NCBI GenBank assembly: GCA_020635205.1
Contig: JACKAE010000001.1
Coordinates: forward strand, 1,178,001 to 1,242,000
Reading direction: 5' to 3'
DNA from: Ignavibacteria bacterium
GTDB taxonomy: Bacteria; Bacteroidota; Ignavibacteria; OLB7
DNA length: 64,000 bases
Part shown: piece by piece, positions 27,737 to 36,397 of the stretch
Position numbering within the stretch: position 1 is the stretch's first letter
Layout of the letters: each line of letters opens with the position of its first letter
Made by a program: the position numbers and the translations under genes
Notes under the pieces: generated by a model
Databases searched by the model: none
Told to the model about the DNA's origin: nothing
What the model saw: only the letters and a program-made list of their open reading frames with translations

Positions 27737-29890
27737 GTGGCTGCTGAATTTGAATCTGGAGCAATCCGCAACGTTGTATTGGCCGGACACGGAGGTGCCG
27801 GCAAAACCACGCTCGCCGAAGCGATGCTCTTCGCGGCGGGCGAAACCAACCGCATGGGATCAGTTGAAGATGGTTCCACTGTCAGTGACTACCACAAGGA
27901 TGAGATCGACCGGCAGCACTCTCTGGTTCTCTCTATGCTACACGCAAAGTGGAAGGGGCATAAACTGAATATTCTTGACGGGCCAGGCTATCCCGATTTT
28001 ATCGGTGATATGAAGTCAGCAGTTCGCGTTGCAGACACAATGGTGATGGCTGTAGATGCCTCTGCCGGTGTAGGCTTCGGTGCAGACTCTGCTTGGTCGT
28101 TTGCTGAAGAGTCGAGAATTCCAGTTCTCTTTACCTTAACGAAGGTGGCAACCGAACACGCACACTTAGAAGAGACACTCGACTACCTGCGCGAGCACTT
28201 CTCCCGCGATATCGTTCCCCTTGAATATCCTGTCTACAAAGACAAAGCTCTTGCCGGAATGGTCAACATCCTCTCAATGCAGTATATGACCTTCTCCATC
28301 GACGGCAGTGGAAAGCATACAGACTCTGGAGATATTCCAGATGAAGTAAAGGCACGCTGCCTCGAGTTGCGCGAAGGTTTGGTGGAGACCTTAGCCGAGT
28401 CGAGTGAGGAGTTGATGAACGAATTCTTCGAAAATGGAACTCTTACCGACGAGCAGATAAAAACTGGCCTGAAGGCTGCCTTGTTGCAACGGCGAATTTT
28501 CCCACTCTTTGCCGTCTCAAGTACAAAGAATGTTGGCGTAACTCCGCTGATGGACTTCTTGGTTGAGTACTGCCCGAGTCCACTCGACCTTCCCGCTCCG
28601 CACGTTGCGAAGGATGGAGTTGAAGGGGGCGTTGAGCTACCGAAGACATCTGATGGCTCTCCGATTCTCTTCGTCTTCAAAACTGTGAGCGAACATCATG
28701 TTGGCGAGCTTTCCTTCTTCCGCGTCTACGGTGGAAAGGTTGCTTCCGGCACTGATCTGGTGAACGCACAGAACGGGACAGCAGAGCGAGTGAACCAGAT
28801 ATACACAACCAACGGATCGAAGCGCAAGGAGGCGACCGAACTAGTGTTTGGTGATATAGGGGCAGTGGTGAAGCTGAAGAATACGCACACCAATAACACA
28901 CTTGCTCCGAAAGGGAAAGAAGTTGTCATCCCGACGATCATTTTCCCAGGACCGATTACTGACGCAGCCGTCGTGATGAAGGGGAAGGGGGATGAGGCGA
29001 AGGTCAGCGAAGGGTTGCACACGATGCACGAAGAAGACCCAACTTTCAATGTCTACCAAGACCCAGAGTCACACGAAACCGTCGTTAGTGGTCTCGGTGA
29101 GATGCACCTCGAGGTTATCATTAAGCGATTGCAGGATCGTTACGGTATCGAGGTAGAGATGAAACCACCACGGATTCCCTACCGCGAGACGATTCGCAAG
29201 TCGGCCACAACAAGCTATCGTCACAAGAAGCAGACCGGTGGTGCTGGACAGTTCGGCGAAGTCCACTGCTTTGTTGGCCCGTATGATGAGAACATTCCTG
29301 TTCCGAGCCAATACAATGTGCGTGGTGAGGAGTTCGAGGAACTTTCCTGGGGAGGGAAACTCCACTTCGTGAACGCCATTGTAGGTGGTGCTATCGAGGC
29401 TCGGTTTATCCCGGCAGTGAAGAAGGGAGTGCTGGAGATGTTAGGGCGGGGTGTCTACGCAGGCTATCCGATCACAAACGTTCGAGTAGTGCTCTACGAT
29501 GGCAAAATGCACCCAGTTGACTCGAACGAAAACGCCTTCAAGACGGCAGGGCGGATGTGTTTCCGTGAGGGCTTCAACATGTGCAACCCAAAGTTGATGG
29601 AGCCAATTTGGGATCTCGAGATTGCCGCCCCCGCCGACTACATGGGGGAAATCATGGGAGACCTCAGCTCACGTCGTGGCCGCATCATGGGAATGGATGC
29701 GAAGGGATCGACGCAGATTATCAAGGCACAAGTTCCACTCGGGGAACTCTACGGCTACGCTGCTCGGCTCCGCTCCTTAACGCAAGGCCGCGGGAGCTAC
29801 ACGCGGAACTTCAGCCACTACGAAGAAGTGCCGGGTGATGTAGAGCAGAAGATCGTGAAGTCAGCAGAGTTGGAGGAGATTGAGGACTAA
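27737..29890 (+). CDS. Elongation factor G-like GTPase (divergent EF-G lineage)
   Basis: 717 residues with the full EF-G domain set. The GTP site is present as GHGGAGKTTL (residues 17-26) and DGPGYPDF (81-88), but the usual NKxD specificity motif reads TLTKVATE (133-140), with Asn and Asp replaced. Later regions are normal: HEEDPTFNVYQDPESHE, SGLGEMHLEVII, SYRHKKQTGGAGQFGEV, and the domain V segment PADYMGEIMGDLSSRRGRI. The DGPGYPDF form and altered NKxD suggest a secondary EF-G (EF-G II or EF-G-like) rather than the main translocase. The start is GTG at 27737, with GGAGG seven bases ahead. A strong terminator follows. Confidence 0.85.
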   Translation: MAAEFESGAIRNVVLAGHGGAGKTTLAEAMLFAAGETNRMGSVEDGSTVSDYHKDEIDRQHSLVLSMLHAKWKGHKLNILDGPGYPDFIGDMKSAVRVADTMVMAVDASAGVGFGADSAWSFAEESRIPVLFTLTKVATEHAHLEETLDYLREHFSRDIVPLEYPVYKDKALAGMVNILSMQYMTFSIDGSGKHTDSGDIPDEVKARCLELREGLVETLAESSEELMNEFFENGTLTDEQIKTGLKAALLQRRIFPLFAVSSTKNVGVTPLMDFLVEYCPSPLDLPAPHVAKDGVEGGVELPKTSDGSPILFVFKTVSEHHVGELSFFRVYGGKVASGTDLVNAQNGTAERVNQIYTTNGSKRKEATELVFGDIGAVVKLKNTHTNNTLAPKGKEVVIPTIIFPGPITDAAVVMKGKGDEAKVSEGLHTMHEEDPTFNVYQDPESHETVVSGLGEMHLEVIIKRLQDRYGIEVEMKPPRIPYRETIRKSATTSYRHKKQTGGAGQFGEVHCFVGPYDENIPVPSQYNVRGEEFEELSWGGKLHFVNAIVGGAIEARFIPAVKKGVLEMLGRGVYAGYPITNVRVVLYDGKMHPVDSNENAFKTAGRMCFREGFNMCNPKLMEPIWDLEIAAPADYMGEIMGDLSSRRGRIMGMDAKGSTQIIKAQVPLGELYGYAARLRSLTQGRGSYTRNFSHYEEVPGDVEQKIVKSAELEEIED

Positions 29891-29916
29891 CCGATATTTG
29901 CGGGTCTTAATGTTTA

Positions 29917-29964
29917 CAAATCCACGCGCAACAGGAAAGTGTTGCGCGTGGATTTGCTGTTTTT
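29917..29964 (+). terminator. Intrinsic terminator of the EF-G gene
   Basis: A perfect 17-bp stem (29917-29933 with 29940-29956; CAAATCCACGCGCAACA and its reverse complement) with a six-base loop GGAAAG is followed by CTGTTTTT. It begins 27 bases after the stop. Confidence 0.93.
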
Positions 29965-30033
29965 GGTAGGATTTTGATGATCTATGGCTGGGGGCAGTCA
30001 AGTAATTCCATTGACAATAAGGAGATTCAGGGA

Positions 30034-30086
30034 TTCTATATGAAAGAAAAATTGAAATTTCTTTCATAGCTTGTTCTATATGAAAG
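30034..30086. repeat. Direct repeat TTCTATATGAAAG with an inverted repeat
   Basis: TTCTATATGAAAG occurs at 30034-30046 and again at 30074-30086, a 40-base step. Within it TATGAAAGAAA (30039-30049) and TTTCTTTCATA (30058-30068) are perfect inverted arms. It is AT-rich and lies 50-100 bases before the Fic remnant, so it may be the leftover control region of that gene. Confidence 0.6.
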
Positions 30087-30136
30087 GAGATCTAATATAT
30101 AGCTCGACATGCAAGGCTAATTCTGGAAAACAGTAA

Positions 30137-30271
30137 CGTACAACCCATCCAACGGCCAACAAACTTGTGAAGGACTTTCAGAAGCTTGATATCGTAGAGG
30201 AACTGACAGGTAATCGGCGTAACCGGCTCTTTACGTTTGAAGAATACTTCCGACTGTTCATTGATGTATGA
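30137..30271 (+). pseudogene. Remnant of a Fic-family protein gene (C-terminal winged-helix end)
   Basis: Bases 30140-30271 translate to 43 residues that read HPTANKLVKDFQKLDIVEEL, then TGNRRNRLFTFEEYFRLF and a stop. This is the usual end of Fic/DOC-family proteins, whose C-terminal helix-turn-helix ends PTANK-x-L...G(K)xRNRxYxxxEYL. An in-frame TAA at 30134 cuts it off, and no Fic motif (HPFxxGNGR) is found upstream. The rest of the gene was apparently deleted. Fic enzymes add AMP or other nucleotides to proteins; this fragment cannot. It is too short to be a confident gene on its own. Confidence 0.7.
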
Positions 30272-30294
30272 TAAGTAGAACCAAGGCATCATTC

Positions 30295-30325
30295 AAAAAA
30301 GGGGAAGCATCTGCTTCCCCTTTTT
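30295..30325. terminator. Bidirectional intrinsic terminator
   Basis: AAAAAAGGGGAAG pairs with CTTCCCCTTTTT around a CATCTG loop. A-run and T-run flank the stem on either side, so it can act on both strands. It lies 30 bases past the stop of the minus-strand BNR/T9SS gene. Confidence 0.85.
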
Positions 30326-30354
30326 GCTTTAACGATAGATGTTTTGAATGATTC

Positions 30355-31665
30355 CTATCGCCGAATAACAACCTGAGTTGCTCTCCCTTGATCCTCACCT
30401 TCATTAAGAACAAGGTGATACGTTCCCGAAGGTAGGTCTGCTGTGTTGATAGAACGATGGTACTGCCCGGGCTGGAACAACTCTTTGGGGGTTTCTCGAA
30501 TAATTCTACCGAGCTGATCGTACAGTGTGAGTGAGAACGTTCTGCTCTGCTCAACTTCGATCTGTACGTTCACATAATCGCCTGTCAAGTTCGGGTAGAC
30601 CGAGAGGGAGTGAGGGGAGTGGCTCGGAACTCTGCTGGTTGAGTATACCGGTTCCTCTGTTCGCGACACATTCCCGAAGACATCAACCACAATGAGGTAG
30701 CCATCCTGTTGCATTGCCAGTGGGAAGACGCGAACTTCAAAGAGTCCACTATTCACTGGCGTCCACGTTTTCCCTCGGTCAAGGGAACGGTAGACGCCGG
30801 AGTTTGCAGCCGAAGCGAAGAGCGTTCCATCGGGTGTATGTGCCATACTAACGGGAACGTCGTGCAATGATGTCGACACCCACGAGTCACCGTCGTCGGT
30901 TGATCTGTAGAGCTGCCCTTGACCCTGAAGTGTCTGAATTCCGGTGAAGATTGTACCATCCCCCGAGATGTGAAAGAGACGGGGAACCATGAATCCACCA
31001 TCTGTGATGTTCTTCACGTTGAAGGGAGTTAACGTCCAGGTCTTCCCTCCATCAACTGAACGATAGATGCCGGTACTGTCGTTCACGATGCTTTCTCCCG
31101 AGGGAACAATGTCAATGCTCGCTACGAGTGTGCCAGAAGGGGTGATGTCAAATCCGCGAACATTTACGTAGGGATATTGTTCGAGAAAGTCCAGGCCTCC
31201 ACTCTCGTTCCAGGTTTTCCCTCCGTCTGTTGAGGTGTATATGGTCAACCCTGATCGTACAAACCATTCGCCGGCTGAATGAATAATGATGTTGTCAATA
31301 CTATCGTTTTGCACGTCGGTACTTAGCTGCAACCAACCTTTGATGTTGGCTTGAAAAATTCCTTTGTTTGTTCCCAACAACGTTTTGCCGTCGGGTGTTG
31401 AAGCTGCAGAGCGAACTTTAAATGGATTGGTTTCCCACGTCTTTCCTACGTCGGTTGAGTGGAGCGAGGTGTTTGTGAAGAAGTCTGGTGTTGTGTAGAG
31501 ATCGCCGTCCGGTGTTGCCAGTATTTGTACTTCGAAGTCGGTTAACGTGATCTGCGCAACTCTCTGCCACGAGATCGACTGCCCAGCGGCAGTTGTTGAG
31601 TAGAGGAGAGCTGCGAAGAACAGGAGAACTCTGCAAGTGCTTCGTATGGTGTCGTATCGTTTCAT
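30355..31665 (-). CDS. Asp-box (BNR) repeat protein with T9SS sorting domain
   Basis: 436 residues. A signal peptide ends near TTAAGQ. Five Asp-box-like repeats are visible: STDVGKTWETN, STDGGKTWNES, SVDGGKTWTLT, STDDGDSWVST and SLDRGKTWTPV, spaced as in sialidase/photosystem-stability-type propellers. The catalytic residues of sialidases are not evident, so an enzyme role is not claimed. The tail, from about LSVYPNLTGDYVNVQIE to DLPSGTYHLVLNEG, is a type A sorting domain. It is a probable secreted beta-propeller. Its transcript ends at a strong bidirectional hairpin. Confidence 0.87.
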   Translation of the reverse strand: MKRYDTIRSTCRVLLFFAALLYSTTAAGQSISWQRVAQITLTDFEVQILATPDGDLYTTPDFFTNTSLHSTDVGKTWETNPFKVRSAASTPDGKTLLGTNKGIFQANIKGWLQLSTDVQNDSIDNIIIHSAGEWFVRSGLTIYTSTDGGKTWNESGGLDFLEQYPYVNVRGFDITPSGTLVASIDIVPSGESIVNDSTGIYRSVDGGKTWTLTPFNVKNITDGGFMVPRLFHISGDGTIFTGIQTLQGQGQLYRSTDDGDSWVSTSLHDVPVSMAHTPDGTLFASAANSGVYRSLDRGKTWTPVNSGLFEVRVFPLAMQQDGYLIVVDVFGNVSRTEEPVYSTSRVPSHSPHSLSVYPNLTGDYVNVQIEVEQSRTFSLTLYDQLGRIIRETPKELFQPGQYHRSINTADLPSGTYHLVLNEGEDQGRATQVVIRR

Positions 31666-31806
31666 AGAGTTTTTTCTTTGTATGAAGTAGTATATCCATT
31701 GACTCTGGAAGGAGCGAAATATGCAAGAGGCGTTCGGGAATCGTTAGATACCCGAACGCTCTCCCGTTCAGTTCAGGCTGTACGCTGGAGATCTGCTCAA
31801 CTCCCC

Positions 31807-32808
31807 TTAGCGAACGATGTGAAGTGGTATCGTCACTCCAGAGTTTGTTCCCCCTACGGCAATCAGATATGATCCTGCCGACAAAGAGCTAACATCTAAC
31901 GCAAGGCTGTTCACCCCTTCGGTCGTCTCGATGCCGAGTGTTTCAAGGAGGTTGCCTCGACTGTCTATAACCTTCACCAGTTCTTTCCCAGCCGTGGCGT
32001 TGAATTGTACCGTCACCTGCTCGGTAGCTGGGTTCGGGAAGAGCTGTAGGTTTGTCGAACGCAGAGAACGATCCTCAATCCCGGCTACCTTTCCAACAAC
32101 TGCTATATCCCACACTTGGCGTGCGTTCTCGTTTAAACTTGGAACGCTTGCACTTACTACAATGGTGTAGCGACCCTCTTGCTCAGGAATCCATCGAATC
32201 TTTCCACTACTCTCATCGATCTGCATTCCTTCAGGAGCGTGGGTAAGTTTGTAGACTGCTTTGTGTTCGGTGCTATACTCGGCAAACGTGCCAACATCGT
32301 AGGTGTATTCTTCTCCTACGTATGCGTTCTGCTCTGGGTCGGTGATGATCTCACCATTTCCCGATCCGTTATACTGGCCGAGGTCGCCTTCATTCCACGG
32401 GCGACCACATGCCGAACTGACGACATTACTTGGCTCGCTCTCGCCAGCGTGGCTTACTGCCGTTACATAGTATGCGTATGCTTTCGAAACAATTTCAAGA
32501 TCGGCTGCGGTAATCATTGTCTGGTTAGTCTCAACAGTTCTGAAGAGAGAGAACTCTCCTTCTCCCGATCCCCAATCTTGAATCGACTTGACGTAGAGAT
32601 TGTAGGCTTGCACTTCTTGCCTTGCCGGGTTTGCCTGCCATTTCAGTTGAGCACCATAGCCGTTGAAAAAACCGTTGTCTGGGTTTAGTATCTCGATTGT
32701 CAATTCCGCCGGAGCCGATGGCCCGCTCCGTTGTGCAATAGCTCCCTCGCAGATTAGGAGAGCCAGAACTGCGAGGAACCATAATCGTCTGAAGTTCAGA
32801 TTATGCAT
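31807..32808 (-). CDS. Fibronectin III/Ig-like secreted protein with T9SS sorting domain
   Basis: 333 residues. The signal peptide (LWFLAVLALLICEGAIAQ) is followed by an Fn3-like domain (YGAQLKWQANPARQEVQAYNLY, AYYVTAVSHAGESEPSNVV), then a cadherin/putative-Ig segment typical of secreted proteins (YVGEEYTYDV, YKLTHAPEGMQIDESSGKIRW, EGRYTIVVSASV) and a T9SS tail (LQLFPNPATEQVTVQF ... SLSAGSYLIAVGG). AAGGAGACAACA sits just before the ATG. An inverted repeat GCGTTCGGG/CCCGAACGC lies 50-75 bases after its stop. Adhesive or binding function is likely but not specified. Confidence 0.86.
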   Translation of the reverse strand: MHNLNFRRLWFLAVLALLICEGAIAQRSGPSAPAELTIEILNPDNGFFNGYGAQLKWQANPARQEVQAYNLYVKSIQDWGSGEGEFSLFRTVETNQTMITAADLEIVSKAYAYYVTAVSHAGESEPSNVVSSACGRPWNEGDLGQYNGSGNGEIITDPEQNAYVGEEYTYDVGTFAEYSTEHKAVYKLTHAPEGMQIDESSGKIRWIPEQEGRYTIVVSASVPSLNENARQVWDIAVVGKVAGIEDRSLRSTNLQLFPNPATEQVTVQFNATAGKELVKVIDSRGNLLETLGIETTEGVNSLALDVSSLSAGSYLIAVGGTNSGVTIPLHIVR

Positions 32809-32987
32809 TGTTGTCTCCTTGAATGTTTAATGAAAAAAATTAGATTGAAACGGGTCATGCACTTGCATGACTTCACAATGCCGCCTCTCGTCTTTTTGTT
32901 CTCTTCACAGATTAAAGTCGAGGGGCGGTCTCTTTTTCGCAGATCTCCGCGAATCGTGGTGAGGCCTGAATTGGGTCTATCTTTGGC

Positions 32988-33614
32988 TTAGTATTCTACT
33001 TCTATGAATCCAGTAAACTCAAATGATCGTCCGTATGGGCGCACTTCTCCCTTTACTGCAATGGTAACCCGGCGTGCTGCTCGGTCGTGAGTAAAGTCTT
33101 TAAGTTCCAGCAGGTTGATCTCCCCATTTGGGAATATCCCACCTGGAAAAAAGTCAAGCTCTACTAATCCCATTTGAAGAAGTATCCGGGCACTATCAGT
33201 TCCGGCACTGTTGGCAAGGTTATGTGATGGGGTGGAGAGATCAACGGAGTCGGCGCGCACAAAAATTTGGCGGATGCCGGACCAGCTCAAGTCATTCTGT
33301 CTGCTCTGCGGAATCTGCCACGCTCCTCGAATCCAGAGTCGATCTTCCGCTGTGTCAATCATCCCAGCCATCTCCAGAATGTCGAGAGTCACCTCACTGT
33401 TTGGATCGACTGCTCCATCTTGGTAGATAAATTGGATTGAGGTTGTCGGGACTTTCGTCGAGCTGGTTCGCTCAGCAAGCTCCTCTTCCACAATCCGCTC
33501 TCGCGACGTATCAATGTCGAGCGGCGAAGAGCAGGATTGAAGCAGAAGTGTACCGAGCAGAATGGCCTTCCCAACTCCTACGTATCGTTTGTATTGTTTA
33601 TAGAGTATTCTCAT
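32988..33614 (-). CDS. Lipoprotein of unknown function, last gene of the sigma-factor operon
   Basis: 208 residues with a lipobox LLLQSCSS (cysteine 28). The mature part is beta-rich, with no family that I recognise (IQFIYQDGAVDPNSEVTLDILEM, FFPGGIFPNGEINLLEL, RRVTIAVKGEVRPYGRSFEF). It starts 11 bases after the anti-sigma gene, so the two are co-transcribed. It may sense or relay an envelope signal to that protein, but this is inferred from position only. Confidence 0.75.
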   Translation of the reverse strand: MRILYKQYKRYVGVGKAILLGTLLLQSCSSPLDIDTSRERIVEEELAERTSSTKVPTTSIQFIYQDGAVDPNSEVTLDILEMAGMIDTAEDRLWIRGAWQIPQSRQNDLSWSGIRQIFVRADSVDLSTPSHNLANSAGTDSARILLQMGLVELDFFPGGIFPNGEINLLELKDFTHDRAARRVTIAVKGEVRPYGRSFEFTGFIEVEY

Positions 33615-33625
33615 CAGTTTCTCAC

Positions 33626-34894
33626 TTAGAATTTGACTGCGACCCCATAGGTGAAATCAAGGCGAGGGGAGGAATACCAGTTCTCTTGGAATCGGTAGAG
33701 GGAGAGAGAACCTTGCACTCCAGCCATCAGGGATATTCTGGAGTCGGGTGCGTACTCTGCTCCGAGCAGAGCATTCCCTACCGGCCCGGTTTCAGTAAAG
33801 CCAGCCATCCCTTGCAGCACTGGACGTACTCCCTTGAGAATATCATTGCTGCTGTACTGGTAGAGGAGGCCGTAGCGGTTTAGAGTAGGAGTTTGTTCGT
33901 ACCGCACAACTTGGTTCCCCTCAACTCCTCGGAAGACTTGCGGGGTTCGCTGGCGACCAACCTCAATGCCGAGTTTGTGGTGATTGTCCAAGCGATAGAG
34001 AAGGCTGAGGCTAATGCCAACTTCTCCAAGGGGATCGGTGCTCTGCGCCGTTGTCGCAAGTTCTTTCTCTTGGATGGCAAAGGATGTTTTCGTTGCCACT
34101 TCCAACCCGGCCTCACCTTGTCGCTCCTTATCTGTTTCAGCCACTTGATTGAGGAGAGGTTGTGGGAGACTTGCCGTTTTGCTCCTTCCACCAAGGTTCT
34201 TCTCCAGCATGAATGCTCCTGTGTCAGCAAGGGATCTGTTTCGTGGAGAGAGAGCTGTAAGGCGAACTGCTCGGGGTTCGTTCTCTGCCTTCAGAGACTC
34301 TGCGACAGTATCAGTAGAGTTTGTTGCTCGGGGAGATGTGGAGGCTACTGTGCTTACCTCTTCTAATTTTACTAACGGCAGTCTGACACTCCCCGGACTG
34401 GAAGATGGACGCTCTACCTGCTTTGCAGAGATCTCGTGGGGATCTGGTGAAGGAGTCTCTGCAACATCGTGAGCATTTGTGGTGATAGTGTTCGTTTCGT
34501 TTGCGGCGAGAACTTCTTCGGTATTCTGATCTCCCTGCAACATCTTTTGGATGCCGAGCGTTCCAACACTTCCCACAAAGAGAGCCAACAAAATCAGGAA
34601 ACTTCCTCTCCACCACCCAGCCCCCGCTATAGTATTCTTCTTCTCCGATACTTCAGGGATGTTCACTGTTGCAACTGCCCCCATCACATCAACTTTCCAG
34701 GCTGTAGGGGGAAGCATCGACTCAGCGTCGAGTTGTGCCAGACGGTTCACTGATAGCATCTCCTTCATCTCGAATCGCAGGCTCTGATCCTCAGCAAGTT
34801 TTGAGAAGAGAATATCTTCCCGTACTGGGTCGAGATCACCATCCAAAAAACTCATCAAGAGTTCCGATGTGAAGGTATTGTCGTTAGTATACAT
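33626..34894 (-). CDS. Anti-sigma factor-like membrane protein with a C-terminal beta-barrel-like domain
   Basis: 422 residues. The N-terminal 90 residues resemble a cytoplasmic anti-sigma domain (SELLMSFLDGDLDPVREDILFSKLAED), followed by one membrane segment (about 98-118, FLILLALFVGSVGTLGI). A long low-complexity linker leads to about 130 residues of alternating strands (LLYRLDNHHKLGIEVGRQ, NRYGLLYQYSSND, SSPRLDFTYGVAVKF) with a terminal Phe, like the end of an outer-membrane barrel. That ending is unusual for an anti-sigma factor. It lies 23 bases after the ECF sigma gene, which supports the anti-sigma call. Confidence 0.75.
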   Translation of the reverse strand: MYTNDNTFTSELLMSFLDGDLDPVREDILFSKLAEDQSLRFEMKEMLSVNRLAQLDAESMLPPTAWKVDVMGAVATVNIPEVSEKKNTIAGAGWWRGSFLILLALFVGSVGTLGIQKMLQGDQNTEEVLAANETNTITTNAHDVAETPSPDPHEISAKQVERPSSSPGSVRLPLVKLEEVSTVASTSPRATNSTDTVAESLKAENEPRAVRLTALSPRNRSLADTGAFMLEKNLGGRSKTASLPQPLLNQVAETDKERQGEAGLEVATKTSFAIQEKELATTAQSTDPLGEVGISLSLLYRLDNHHKLGIEVGRQRTPQVFRGVEGNQVVRYEQTPTLNRYGLLYQYSSNDILKGVRPVLQGMAGFTETGPVGNALLGAEYAPDSRISLMAGVQGSLSLYRFQENWYSSPRLDFTYGVAVKF

Positions 34895-34917
34895 GGTCGA
34901 TGGTATGATAGTGGCTG

Positions 34918-35475
34918 CTACTCTTCAATCAATTCCGCGAGTGCTGGGGATATTTGATCCCGAATCATCTGCTTTGCCCGGTAAATCCGAATCTTGACAG
35001 TTCCTAAGCTCAACTCCAGTAGTTCGGCGATCTCTTGGTAGGAGAGTCCGTCGTACTCTCTCAAAACAAGAGGTTCACGGTACTGCATCGGCAAACATTC
35101 AACTGCTCCTCGAAATGCTACCAGCAACTCTTGCTGCTCGTAGCTCTTTCCGGGGTCAACCGTCGGAATCTCATCCGGCAGTGGAGAGAGTCCGTAGTGT
35201 TTGCTCGTTCGAGCCGAGAGGCAGGCATTCCGCGCAATCCTAATCACGAACCCTTTCACGTTAGTCATCTTCCGATCAGGCTCTATTGACTGATAGAATC
35301 GCAGGAACACCTCCTGAAATACATCTTTCGTCAGAGCCTCATTACCAAGCGCATAGCGGCAATAGCGGTATATGTGTGGAGAAAGTCGATCGTACAGCAT
35401 GTTGAATGCTTCCTCCGCATCGTCGGCTTTGTTGGCAACTCTATTATACAGTTCTATGTCGTCTGGTTCTTTCAT
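34918..35475 (-). CDS. ECF-family RNA polymerase sigma factor
   Basis: 185 residues from MKEPDDIEL. Region 2 is clear in AFNMLYDRLSPHIYRYCRYALGN and DVFQEVFLRFYQSI; region 4 is the helix-turn-helix YDGLSYQEIAELLELSLGTVKIRIYRAKQMI. There is no region 1 or 3, as in ECF factors. It heads an operon with a membrane anti-sigma protein and a lipoprotein, so it likely responds to an envelope cue and may activate its own promoter. A longer start at 35517 adds 14 residues not seen in the family. Confidence 0.92.
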   Translation of the reverse strand: MKEPDDIELYNRVANKADDAEEAFNMLYDRLSPHIYRYCRYALGNEALTKDVFQEVFLRFYQSIEPDRKMTNVKGFVIRIARNACLSARTSKHYGLSPLPDEIPTVDPGKSYEQQELLVAFRGAVECLPMQYREPLVLREYDGLSYQEIAELLELSLGTVKIRIYRAKQMIRDQISPALAELIEE

Positions 35476-36397
35476 GCAACGAGTTTTCTCGGCAGTCCTC
35501 ACCTGTGAGTCGGCCAAGTAACTGAGAGATGGTGAAAAAGTTACGGGGAGGAGGAATGTTTGATTTTGGATTGGGAATTGAGGAGGTTTGGAGAATGAGG
35601 AATGAGGAAAATGTTTTTCTCATTCTGACATTAAAAGTCTGGGATACTCTACGTCTCAGCCAATGTCACTCTGATCCGCCGCGGCGGATCAGAAGACCGC
35701 AGAAGGTAGCACCGCAAGTAATCTCGCTGGTCTTGTACATAATGCGAGTAAGCTCTACCAATCCTGCGAGATTCCTCAGTGATTCTCGGAATGACTGAGT
35801 CTTGAGGATTGGAGAGAGAGACTTTTTCTTTGGATGCGACACCTCTATGGAGTATGAAGCCACGCATGTTAATAATCCTGAGGTATACTCGCAGACAATG
35901 CAATTGCGGTAGAAAGAGTTCTTCAGAGCCAATCCTTTTGTCTGAGAATCTGCTCTCAATCACCTGTGGCAAACAGATGCTCTTGTAGTATGCGAACGAA
36001 CAACAGAAGGGAGGGCACTCTGGTTCGGTTGAGAGACAAACTCCAAGCGAGTCTAATGAGTATTTACTCATAACAACCCCTACGAAACAAGTGCAAGCAA
36101 CAAATTGCCCCGAAGGGGCTACCGATACATGGCCGAGGATTTTTAGTCCTCGGAAGGATAGCGTTTGTAGTTCTCCTCGCCCCAAAGGCGCAGAATGAAA
36201 GAGAGGGATGTCAAGGTTTCCAGTTCAGCCGCCCCTTCGGGGCGGAAACACCAGATAGAGCATAGATACCGTGGAGTGCAGCCTACGGCTTTCTCCACGG
36301 CAATGCACGAGTGCTCCCTCCGGGAGCAGTTACACACAACCGAACAGTTCAAATCCTTGTTGAGTGGCCATATAAGGAGCGAGATCCGTGGGAATAA
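35476..36397. repeat. Gene-free region with an array of short hairpins
   Basis: Some 920 bases without a credible gene. It holds a perfect 24-bp palindrome at 35670-35693 (core GATCCGCCGCGGCGGATC); a block around 35745-35815 whose minus strand reads GTCATTCCGAGAATCACTGA, a common dispersed-repeat text; and closely packed hairpins: GCCCC/GGGGC 36107-36119, CCGAGGA/TCCTCGG 36133-36153, CCGCCCC/GGGGCGG 36229-36245, CCGTGGAG/CTCCACGG 36269-36300, TGCTCCC/GGGAGCA 36312-36328. Similar hairpins recur near 38,699 and 43,647-43,783. Confidence 0.7.

Noticed and set aside
30355..31665. Sialidase activity for the BNR-repeat protein
   Set aside because: Only Asp-boxes are visible; the catalytic Arg triad and Asp of sialidases are not evident.
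35649..36185. A 178-codon minus-strand frame
   Set aside because: It runs through a 24-bp palindrome and hairpin repeats and shows no protein family features.
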